A DNA stretch of 34,870 bases, from positions 1-34,870 of the forward strand of contig NZ_JAHFRY010000006.1 of assembly GCF_023266035.1 (NCBI RefSeq), written 5' to 3'. The notes beneath the pieces were generated by a model. The model saw only the letters and a program-made list of their open reading frames with translations. It ran no database searches and was not told where the DNA came from. Position numbers and translations under genes: made by a program. Shown piece after piece: positions 25,105 through 31,395 of this stretch; position 1 is the first letter of the stretch; the number at the start of each line of letters is the position of its first letter. The DNA comes from Nevskia sp. GTDB lineage: Bacteria; Pseudomonadota; Gammaproteobacteria; Nevskiales; Nevskiaceae.

Positions 25105-25674
25105 GTGCGAGTGGTCCTGGTCGATGATGATGGCGGGCGTCTCGCCCTGCTGGACGAGGCCATGCGCGCGGCTGGACATCAGGTGGTGGGCCGCCTCGCG
25201 CCGGATGGCGATCTGGTTGCCGCCGTCGACCTGCTGCAGCCGGACATCGTGCTGATCGATGTCGACAGCCCCAGCCGCGACACTCTCGAATCACTCGGCC
25301 AGATCAGCCGCGACCGGCCACGGCCTATCGTTCTGTTCGCCCAGCATTCCGATGCCGAAACCATCCGCCGGGCGATGAAGGCCGGTGTCTCGGCGTATGT
25401 CGTCGATGGCCTCAGCGCCGCGCGGCTGGCGCCGGTGATCGAAGTGGCGATCGCCCGCTTCCAGGAATACCAGACGCTGCGCGAGGAGCTGAGCTCGACC
25501 AAGCTCAAGCTCGCCGACCGCCGCGATGTCGAAAAAGCCAAGGGACTGCTGATGAAGCGCAAGGGAATCGACGAGAACGCCGCCTACGAAGCATTGCGGC
25601 GCATGGCGATGGATCGCAATCTGCGGCTCGGCGACATCGCCCGCTCGCTGATCGCCGCCGCGGATCTGCTGTGA
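25105..25674 (+). CDS. nasT: NasT-type ANTAR antiterminator (copy 1)
   Basis: The product has 189 residues from GTG 25105 (MRVVLVDDDGGRLALLDEAM). It has an N-terminal receiver domain with the acidic triad DDD (7-9) and a candidate phospho-acceptor in VLIDVDSPSRD (D52/D54). A coiled-coil linker (115-140) and a C-terminal ANTAR RNA-binding domain (about 142-189; EKAKGLLMKRKGIDENAAYEALRRMAMDRN) follow. NasT proteins bind two-hairpin leader RNAs and prevent termination when NasS releases them on nitrate or nitrite. The stop overlaps the nasS1 GTG start (GTGA), the usual nasT/nasS coupling. A paralogue occurs at 32664-33341. Confidence 0.88.
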   Translation: MRVVLVDDDGGRLALLDEAMRAAGHQVVGRLAPDGDLVAAVDLLQPDIVLIDVDSPSRDTLESLGQISRDRPRPIVLFAQHSDAETIRRAMKAGVSAYVVDGLSAARLAPVIEVAIARFQEYQTLREELSSTKLKLADRRDVEKAKGLLMKRKGIDENAAYEALRRMAMDRNLRLGDIARSLIAAADLL

Positions 25675-26726
25675 GCGGCCCGATCCCGCTGAAGCTCGGC
25701 CTGCTGCCGCTGGCCGATGCGGCGCCGCTGTTCGTGGCTCGCGAATGCGGCTATTTCGCTGGCCAGGGGCTGGATGTGAGCCTGAGCGTCGAAGCGTCCT
25801 GGGCCGGCCTGCGCGACAAGCTCGCCGCCGGCATGCTCGATGCCGCCCAGCTGCTGGCGCCGATGCCGCTGGCCGCGCAGCTCGGCGTCGACCGCCTCGG
25901 CGTGCCGTTGGAAACCGCGCTGACCCTGAGCCGCAACGGCAACGCGATCACCGTGTCGAACGCGCTGCATCGCCGGCTCGATTCCCCTGCCCCGGAACCG
26001 ATCGCCACCGGTGCGGCACTGAAGCGGGTGATCGACGAGGATCGTGCCGCCGGCCGGCCACTGCGCAGCTTCGCCCACGTGTTCCCGTTCTCGACCCACC
26101 ACTACCTGCTGCGCGACTGGCTGGCCGATGCCGGCATCGATCCGGACCGCGACGTGAAGCTGGTGGTGGTGCCGCCGCCGCTGGTGCTGAAAGCGCTGCG
26201 CGACGGCCGCATCGACGGTTATTGCGTCGGTGCGCCCTGGGGCTATGCGGCCGAGGTCGAAGGCATTGGCCAGCGCCTGCTCGCCACGCATACCATCCGC
26301 CCCGGCTGCGCCGAGAAAGTGCTTGGCGTCACTGGCGACTGGGCGAAGCACCAGCCGGACGCACATCTGGCGCTGGTCGCGGCGCTGATCGAAGCCGGAC
26401 GCTGGCTGGAACAGCCGGGCAATCGCGCGGCGGCGGCGCAGATGCTGATCGACGCCAAGCTTGTCGGTGCGCCGGACGAATGCCTGCGTGCCGCGCTGCG
26501 TGACGATCACGATGATCTGCTCAGCCCGCAGTTCATCTTTGGTGCGGGCGAGATGCTGCTGCCGCACCATGACGATGCACGCTGGTTCCTGCGCCAGATG
26601 CAGCGCTGGGGCCAGACTGGCGATGCCGTGGATATCGAAGGCACCGTGCTGGCCAGCTATCGCCTGCAATTGCACGATCAGGCCAGCAGCCGCGCCACTT
26701 CGGTCGCGACGCCGCTGCTTCAGTAG
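25671..26726 (+). CDS. nasS: NasS-type nitrate/nitrite sensor (copy 1, short form)
   Basis: The 351-residue protein belongs to the NrtA/CmpA-like periplasmic-binding-protein fold. It lacks a signal peptide (MSGPIPLKLGLLPLADAAPLFV), so it is a cytoplasmic sensor and not a transporter component. Shared family text includes FAHVFPFSTHHYLLRDWLADAGIDPDRDVKLVVVP and GRIDGYCVGAPWGYAAE. In known systems NasS holds NasT inactive without nitrate. Compared with NasS2 it lacks about 60 C-terminal residues. It starts inside the nasT1 stop and converges with apbE, leaving only 21 bases between. Confidence 0.85.
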   Translation: MSGPIPLKLGLLPLADAAPLFVARECGYFAGQGLDVSLSVEASWAGLRDKLAAGMLDAAQLLAPMPLAAQLGVDRLGVPLETALTLSRNGNAITVSNALHRRLDSPAPEPIATGAALKRVIDEDRAAGRPLRSFAHVFPFSTHHYLLRDWLADAGIDPDRDVKLVVVPPPLVLKALRDGRIDGYCVGAPWGYAAEVEGIGQRLLATHTIRPGCAEKVLGVTGDWAKHQPDAHLALVAALIEAGRWLEQPGNRAAAAQMLIDAKLVGAPDECLRAALRDDHDDLLSPQFIFGAGEMLLPHHDDARWFLRQMQRWGQTGDAVDIEGTVLASYRLQLHDQASSRATSVATPLLQ

Positions 26727-26747
26727 GCCCAAGCAGCGTCGCCGGCT

Positions 26748-27806
26748 TCAGCCAACGACGCGAATGTTCATTTCCCGCTTCCAGGACAGCTCTGCGGCGA
26801 GCATCGGCGTCACCTGTGCGTCGCCATCGCTGGTCAGCGCCAGCACCCGATCCAGACCCAACTGATGGGCCAGCGCCGGCCAGTGCTGCGGGCCGGCCAC
26901 GAACAGTGCGGCACCGGCGGCATCGGCCATCGCGCCATCGGCATGCACCACGGTCAACGAGCGCAGACCTTCCGCCGGCCAGCCGCTCAGCGGATCGAGC
27001 AGATGTGAGTAGCGGCGACCCTGATGTTCGAAAGCACGCTGCTCGTCGCCGTGGGTGACCACCGAGCGTTCGCCCGGCTGCACGCTGGCCAGCACGTACT
27101 CCTGTTCGCCGCCATCGAAAGGATCGCGGATGCCGACTCGCCACGGACGGCCATCCCGGTAGCCGCGCGCGCCGACATGGCCGCCAGCATCGATGGTGGC
27201 ATCCGGAAAGCCGGCGCGAGCCAGCAGGTCGAGCATCTGATCGACGATGAAGCCCTTGCCGATAGCCCCGAAATCCCAGGCCACGTTCGGCGCCGGGCCG
27301 TAGCTGGCGCCGCCGTCGTATTCGGGGGCCGCGTGCAGCGCCTCGATCAGTGTTTCGATGTCGTCTGCCTCGGGCGGCGCGCTGCGCAGCCGCGCTGGAT
27401 CGTCAAAGCCCCAGAGGCGGACCAGGGCGGCGACACGCGGCTCGAACTGGCCGCGACAGGCTTCGCGGATCGCCCAGGCCTTGGCGAACAGATCCTTCAG
27501 CACCGGCGGCACGGTCGCAGTGCGGCCGGCGAGCAATTTCTGGTTGAACGCCGACAGGGCACCGGGCCCCCAGGCCCAGGCATCGCGGCCGAAAGCGATC
27601 ATGTCCCGCTGCACTTCGGTCATCACCCGGTCGACTTCGCGGCGCGAGCGACGGTTCGACACCACGGTCACCGTGATGGTCGTGCCCATCGCCAGATAGC
27701 GCTGGCGATAGGTGGTCTGCCGGGCCAGGAAATGGCTGACCGCATTCGCACCGGGCTGCGTGTCCCGTGCGTGCCGCAGCTGCGGTCTGACCATGATGTC
27801 AGCCAC
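26748..27806 (-). CDS. apbE: FAD:protein FMN transferase ApbE, without visible signal peptide
   Basis: The product has 352 residues from GTG 27806 (an ATG at 27794 is equally possible). ApbE signatures: LAMGTTITVTVV (38-49), FEPRVAALVRLWGF, WDFGAIGKGFIVD (177-189), IDAGGHVGARG, HLLDPLSGWP (268-277) and the metal-binding region DGAMADAAGAALFVAGP (290-306). The enzyme moves FMN from FAD onto a Thr of target proteins. Most ApbE proteins are exported lipoproteins. This N-terminus is polar (RPQLRHARDTQPGAN) with neither lipobox nor hydrophobic core, so it may act in the cytoplasm. Its obvious target is the FMN-binding protein two genes upstream. It overlaps the PepSY gene by eight bases. Confidence 0.9.
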   Translation of the reverse strand: MADIMVRPQLRHARDTQPGANAVSHFLARQTTYRQRYLAMGTTITVTVVSNRRSRREVDRVMTEVQRDMIAFGRDAWAWGPGALSAFNQKLLAGRTATVPPVLKDLFAKAWAIREACRGQFEPRVAALVRLWGFDDPARLRSAPPEADDIETLIEALHAAPEYDGGASYGPAPNVAWDFGAIGKGFIVDQMLDLLARAGFPDATIDAGGHVGARGYRDGRPWRVGIRDPFDGGEQEYVLASVQPGERSVVTHGDEQRAFEHQGRRYSHLLDPLSGWPAEGLRSLTVVHADGAMADAAGAALFVAGPQHWPALAHQLGLDRVLALTSDGDAQVTPMLAAELSWKREMNIRVVG

Positions 27807-28683
27807 CGTTGGCCGCCTTGCGTCGGCTCTGGCGAATGCGCCACCAGGTCCAGACGCCGCTGATCGACAGCATCAGCGCCAGCACCCCGATGATGGTGAT
27901 GATCCAGGCTCCGACGACGCCGAACAGGCGGCCGCTGTGGAGATCGATCAGCACCTGTTCGACGAGGATCGATGGCCGGGCGAACTGTTCGATATTGCTG
28001 CGCTGCTCGGCCGGCAAGGGCTTAGGCTCCGACCAGGTCACCGACTGCGGCAGCACCGGCACCCAGGTATTGCCGCCGTCGCTGCTTTCATAGGCATCGT
28101 AATCCTGTACGGCGATCGCGCCGGCAGCGGTGACGCCGATGCGGCGCACCGCCGCGATCGGCAGCACCGGCGGACGCAGTTCATCGATCCGTTCACCAGC
28201 CATCGTGGTGATCACCAGACTTTCCGGCGTGCCGATATAGAGCTGCGTGCCGGCAGGCCCGGCGAGCGATACGAATCCGACCGGCGCCGGCAGCCTCGGC
28301 GATACCTCCTTGGCATCGAGCAGCGTGTTTTCCTTGGTCGCCGCCATCCAGTGACCCGCAGCCTCGAAGCCCATGCGCGGTGCTTCAGCCCGGAGGCCGT
28401 ACATCGCCGTCAGCCAATCCCAGCGCAGCCTTGCGGTATCGAAGCCAAGCTCGTTGCTGCGAGTCAACAAGGTGCCGCTGACGCCGAGCCAGAGCACGAA
28501 GAAAGCCGCCGTCAGGCCGATGCGCTGATGCCACTGGCGCAGCACCGCAGTCAGGCTGCGTTTCGGTTTCGGCCGCGCCACAACGCCCTTCGCGGAAGTC
28601 GGCGCGGCGACTCTGCGCAGACGGCGCACGAGACGCCGGGCCAGATGCGCCGGGCGCGACTTGCTGGTGGATTCGGCGGCCAT
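27799..28683 (-). CDS. PepSY-domain inner-membrane protein
   Basis: The 294-residue protein has a basic cytoplasmic N-terminus and TM1 (about 57-75), preceded by the conserved LRQWHQRIGL (H52). A periplasmic part of about 175 residues is followed by TM2 (256-281), preceded by LIDLHSGRLFG (H249). The WHQRxGL and LHxGxLFG motifs are typical of PepSY-associated membrane proteins, whose histidines are proposed to bind heme and carry electrons across the membrane. The periplasmic part has a beta-propeller-like GGNTWVPVLP turn. It lies four bases after the FMN-binding protein gene and overlaps apbE, a pattern known from extracytosolic flavinylation clusters. Confidence 0.82.
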   Translation of the reverse strand: MAAESTSKSRPAHLARRLVRRLRRVAAPTSAKGVVARPKPKRSLTAVLRQWHQRIGLTAAFFVLWLGVSGTLLTRSNELGFDTARLRWDWLTAMYGLRAEAPRMGFEAAGHWMAATKENTLLDAKEVSPRLPAPVGFVSLAGPAGTQLYIGTPESLVITTMAGERIDELRPPVLPIAAVRRIGVTAAGAIAVQDYDAYESSDGGNTWVPVLPQSVTWSEPKPLPAEQRSNIEQFARPSILVEQVLIDLHSGRLFGVVGAWIITIIGVLALMLSISGVWTWWRIRQSRRKAANGG

Positions 28684-28687
28684 GGCC

Positions 28688-29290
28688 TCAGGCCGCTGCC
28701 ATGCTGTCGAGCACCAGGGCCGTTGCTGCCATGCGTTCCATCATCTTGACCGACAGGGTGGCGCCGGAAATGTTGTCGACGGTCTTGTCGAGCTTGGCAC
28801 CGGCCAGCTTGGCGCCGGTGATCTTCTTCAGCCACGAGGCTTCGGCAATCTGCTCGCCGCGCGATTCGCGATAGATCAGCACCCGGGCGGAATCGATGCT
28901 GCCGTCCTTGACGACGAAACCGGAGGTGGTCAGCTGATAGCCGACCTTGCCGATGTCATCGAGGATCCAGGCGCTGCGGCCATCGGCTTTCCAGTAGCGA
29001 AGCTGCGCCTGCGGATAGGCGCGACCGAAAGCGGCACTGAGCTTGCCCTGCGCCGCAGCATCGAGCATCAGCACCTTGGGCGCAGGCGGCGTGCTGCCGA
29101 AGACTTCGGTCAGGAAGGCAGTCGGCGTCTGGAAGGTCGTCCACAGATCGGTGGCTCTGCCGAGCGACGGCAGCATCAAGCCCGCGAAGAGGCCGCCGAC
29201 AGTCCGCAGCAGCGAACGGCGAGATACGGGTTCCAGACCAGTGACGAGGTCCGGAACGGGAAATTGGATGTCTCTGTTTCTGTTGGTCAT
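28688..29290 (-). CDS. Tat-exported FMN-binding domain protein
   Basis: The product has 200 residues from ATG 29290. The N-terminus reads PVSRRSLLRTVGGLFAGLML (21-40), a twin-arginine signal (SRRSLL at 23-28) with a hydrophobic core. The body ends in an FMN-binding domain with the flavinylation motif SGATLS at 175-180, where T178 would carry FMN through a phosphoester bond made by ApbE. KVGYQLTTSGFVVKDGSIDSARVLIYRESRG is the beta core of the domain. It is probably a periplasmic one- or two-electron carrier. A terminator-like hairpin separates it from the globin gene upstream, and PepSY follows at four bases. Confidence 0.87.
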   Translation of the reverse strand: MTNRNRDIQFPVPDLVTGLEPVSRRSLLRTVGGLFAGLMLPSLGRATDLWTTFQTPTAFLTEVFGSTPPAPKVLMLDAAAQGKLSAAFGRAYPQAQLRYWKADGRSAWILDDIGKVGYQLTTSGFVVKDGSIDSARVLIYRESRGEQIAEASWLKKITGAKLAGAKLDKTVDNISGATLSVKMMERMAATALVLDSMAAA

Positions 29291-29387
29291 GATCTCTGGT
29301 TCTTTATTTTTAGTGGTGTCCACGGATACGTGGATCGTTTGATTCCATTCGACGCTTGCCGACCGTTCTCGACCGAAATCCGATTGC

Positions 29388-29426
29388 AAAAGGCCCGGAC
29401 GCTGCCGACCAGCGCAGAGTCCGGGC
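29388..29426 (-). terminator. Terminator-like hairpin between globin and FMN-binding genes
   Basis: On the minus strand GCCCGGAC and GTCCGGGC form an 8-bp stem (29419-29426 with 29393-29400). It extends inward after a mismatch by CTGC/GCAG, with an eight-base loop, and is followed by C and then TTTT (29391-29388). It lies 51 bases after the globin stop and about 100 bases before the FMN-binding start. It probably ends or reduces transcription after the globin gene. A second small hairpin, TCCACG/CGTGGA, follows nearer the FMN-binding start. Confidence 0.65.
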
Positions 29427-29477
29427 AAACGGGTTTCAACGATGCCTAGGGGCTGGCCAGAGCCTTCAGCGACTATT

Positions 29478-29957
29478 TCAGCGGGTAACGATGGAACGCT
29501 TGAACGGTGCTAGAGCAGCAATCAGCTGGTTGCAGGTGTGATACGGGGTACGAAGGTCTTCGCAAGCCAGATAGGCATCTTCGACGACCGCGTTGAACTG
29601 GGTCAGGGTGATGCCCATTTCGGCATGAGCCGCACTCATGCTGGCGCCCTGATACTCCACTCCTGGCGCGCCCAGCATCACGGCAACAAGCTGCTGATTA
29701 AGCTTGATCTGACGATCAATCTTGCCGTGAGCGGTGAAGATGTAGTTGATGCGGTTGTCCAGCATGATGTACTTGAACAGGCCCTCAACCCAGCGATCCA
29801 TTCCATACTTGCCACCGAACTTCTCGTACGCGTCCGACGAGATCGGCGGAAAGGTGGACTGGACCTTACCTTCCGGCGTTTCCGAACCAGCGGCGAAGGC
29901 CGACAATGACGACAGGCTGAAAGCCGTCGCGAGTACCAATTTGTAGAACGACTTCAT
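29478..29957 (-). CDS. Exported group I truncated hemoglobin
   Basis: The product has 159 residues from ATG 29957 (AAGGAG eight bases upstream; an earlier in-frame start is rejected). A classic signal peptide, MKSFYKLVLATAFSLSSLSA (with FA before the cut), is followed by a 2-on-2 globin. It shows YEKFGGKYGMDRWVEGLFKYIMLDNRINYIF (helices A-B and C-E) and MSAAHAEMGITLTQFNAVVEDA with H111 as the proximal heme ligand. Two cysteines (132, 142) near the C-terminus could form a disulfide. Truncated globins bind O2, NO or nitrite; periplasmic forms are uncommon. It lies 59 bases after the DUF3034 gene and is probably co-transcribed with it. Confidence 0.87.
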   Translation of the reverse strand: MKSFYKLVLATAFSLSSLSAFAAGSETPEGKVQSTFPPISSDAYEKFGGKYGMDRWVEGLFKYIMLDNRINYIFTAHGKIDRQIKLNQQLVAVMLGAPGVEYQGASMSAAHAEMGITLTQFNAVVEDAYLACEDLRTPYHTCNQLIAALAPFKRSIVTR

Positions 29958-30016
29958 GATGACTTCTCCTTGAATGAACAGCACTTAGATTGGGCGATTG
30001 GATTCGGATTGGCGAC

Positions 30017-31090
30017 TTAGAAGCTCGCCTGCACCGAGAAATACGCACCGGTCTGCTTAGGGGTCAGAGTGATGTTTCCGAGGTTGGCGTATGCAGCGAC
30101 GAATGACAGGTTCTTGTTCGGGAAGTAGGCGAAGAACACGTCGTACCAATCGCTTTCGCGCTGGGTCAGCGTGCTGTTGAGGTTGTTCGCCAGATTGCCG
30201 ACCGGGCCGCCGACGCCGATGTTGTTCAGAGCACCGGTGATCGAGCCAAGCACGGAGGTATCGATGCCGCCGCCTACGGCAACGCCGCGACCGTCAGTGT
30301 TCTTGCCGTGCGCTGCGTACTCGGCACCGATCGCCACATTCTTGGCGAGCAGGTAGGCGAACGACACTTCAGGACGGAATTCGCGGCTGTTCTTGTTCGG
30401 GCCACCGAAACCGGTCAGACCGGTCTGGTTCGCCGCCGTGTAACGCACAGTGACGTTGAACAGAAGATCGAGCGGGAAGAAGATCTTGGTGATCGCGACA
30501 TAGGCTTCGAAATCCTTGCGCTTGTTGGCAAGGAGAGTATCCATCAGCGCGCCGTTGTGGTTGATCTTGTAGAAGCCACCGATGGCGACCTGCGGAATCA
30601 GCGTGTCCGAGTCATAAATCGATTCACCAAGCACGCGCAGCTTCGCGCCGAAGATATCCATCCGGATCGCCGTGTTGAACGGATCGATGCCGCTATCCTG
30701 GATCGCGACGCCAGCCAGCGTGTTGGTCAGCAAGCCAACGGTGTTGAACGTGCTGCCGGTCGGCAACAGATCATAGGCGTAGGAGAGTTCCAGACGATCG
30801 TAGAAACCGACCGCGACACCGAGCGAATTCAGACTGTAGTTCGGCAGGTTCGCATAGGTGTAGTGGATGCTGCCGTTGATGCCCTGGTTGGTTTCGTAAC
30901 CGGCAATGACTGCCCATGGCGTGATACCGCCGCCGGCCGCGCCGTCAGTGATATTGACGCCGCTGGTGGCGAGCACCTTGCCGGCATCATAGATTCCGGC
31001 CTGCGCTGCACCGGAGATGGCGAAACCAAGCGTTGCGCACGCGAAGGCAATCGCCGCTTTTTTCCCGCATCCCCTGCTGTAACCGTTCAT
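30017..31090 (-). CDS. DUF3034 outer-membrane beta-barrel protein
   Basis: The product has 357 residues from ATG 31090, with AAGGAG six bases upstream. The signal peptide (about 1-31) ends GAAQA. The mature part alternates polar and hydrophobic residues in strands and contains AVGFYDRLELSYAYD, DIFGAKLRVLGESIYDSDTL, PQVAIGGFYKINHNGA, ANQTGLTGFGGPN and YDVFFAYFPNKNLSFVAAYANLGNI. These are hallmarks of DUF3034 proteins. It ends in Phe, as outer-membrane barrels do. Its role is unknown; it may be a pore or a scaffold. First gene of the leftward redox operon, behind a sigma-54 promoter and an ANTAR-type leader. Confidence 0.88.
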   Translation of the reverse strand: MNGYSRGCGKKAAIAFACATLGFAISGAAQAGIYDAGKVLATSGVNITDGAAGGGITPWAVIAGYETNQGINGSIHYTYANLPNYSLNSLGVAVGFYDRLELSYAYDLLPTGSTFNTVGLLTNTLAGVAIQDSGIDPFNTAIRMDIFGAKLRVLGESIYDSDTLIPQVAIGGFYKINHNGALMDTLLANKRKDFEAYVAITKIFFPLDLLFNVTVRYTAANQTGLTGFGGPNKNSREFRPEVSFAYLLAKNVAIGAEYAAHGKNTDGRGVAVGGGIDTSVLGSITGALNNIGVGGPVGNLANNLNSTLTQRESDWYDVFFAYFPNKNLSFVAAYANLGNITLTPKQTGAYFSVQASF

Positions 31091-31160
31091 GCTGACTCCT
31101 TTGATATTTTGGATGTGACAATCGATGTAGCTATAAAGACAACCCTGGCGAATCGAAGCC

Positions 31161-31204
31161 AAAAAAAAGTCCACGGACAGGCTGCATTGCCTGTGCGTGG
31201 ACTT
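31161..31204 (-). terminator. Leader terminator whose loop is an ANTAR-type hexaloop (P2)
   Basis: On the minus strand AAGTCCACG (31204-31196) pairs with CGTGGACTT (31175-31167). After a C-C mismatch, ACAGGC (31194-31189) pairs with GCCTGT (31182-31177) around the loop AATGCA (31188-31183). The transcript then has a run of eight T (31168-31161, the first two within the stem). This is a very strong intrinsic terminator lying 70 bases before the DUF3034 start codon, so it is an attenuator. The hexaloop has A at 1 and G at 4, the ANTAR recognition rule. Confidence 0.88.
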
Positions 31205-31214
31205 CGGTGTCCTG

Positions 31215-31240
31215 GGAACCAGTCAGCATTGGCTGATTCC
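31215..31240 (-). promoter_or_regulatory. First ANTAR-type leader hairpin (P1)
   Basis: On the minus strand GGAATCAG (31240-31233) pairs with CTGGTTCC (31222-31215), eight pairs including one T-G. Then, past one C-A mismatch, C31231 pairs with G31224 and closes the hexaloop AATGCT (31230-31225). A1 and G4 are present. It is separated by ten bases from the terminator hairpin that carries the second loop. Two tandem hexaloops with A1/G4 are the known binding site of ANTAR dimers such as NasR, NasT and EutV. Confidence 0.82.
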
Positions 31241-31280
31241 TGATGTTCGATGCCATCTTTACTGATGACGTGAGTAACCA

Positions 31281-31296
31281 AGCAATCCGTATGCCA
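31281..31296 (-). promoter_or_regulatory. Sigma-54 promoter of the DUF3034-globin operon
   Basis: On the minus strand TGGCATACGGATTGCT has GG and GC exactly ten bases apart and differs from the consensus TGGCAC-N5-TTGCW at one position only. The predicted start is near 31270, about 30 bases before hairpin P1. Sigma-54 promoters need an activator such as NtrC; I could not identify a convincing activator or IHF site in 31297-31395. The same pairing of sigma-54 promoter and ANTAR leader is known for the Klebsiella nasF operon. Confidence 0.75.
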
Positions 31297-31395
31297 CAAA
31301 ACATTGGAAACTTAGTAAAGCAGTAAATTCTGTGCCACTACTCCATTTCTTCTGACGAACGGTTCAGAGAGCCGCCGTAATCGATCAGAAACAAT

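Noticed and set aside
25671-26726. NasS1 as the missing binding protein of the ABC importer.
   Set aside because: It has no signal peptide and overlaps nasT1, which fits a cytoplasmic sensor and not a periplasmic binding protein.
31318-31337. TGGCAC followed by TACTGCT on the minus strand, upstream of the DUF3034 operon.
   Set aside because: GG and GC are thirteen bases apart, so it cannot serve as a -24/-12 promoter; the element at 31281-31296 has exact spacing.
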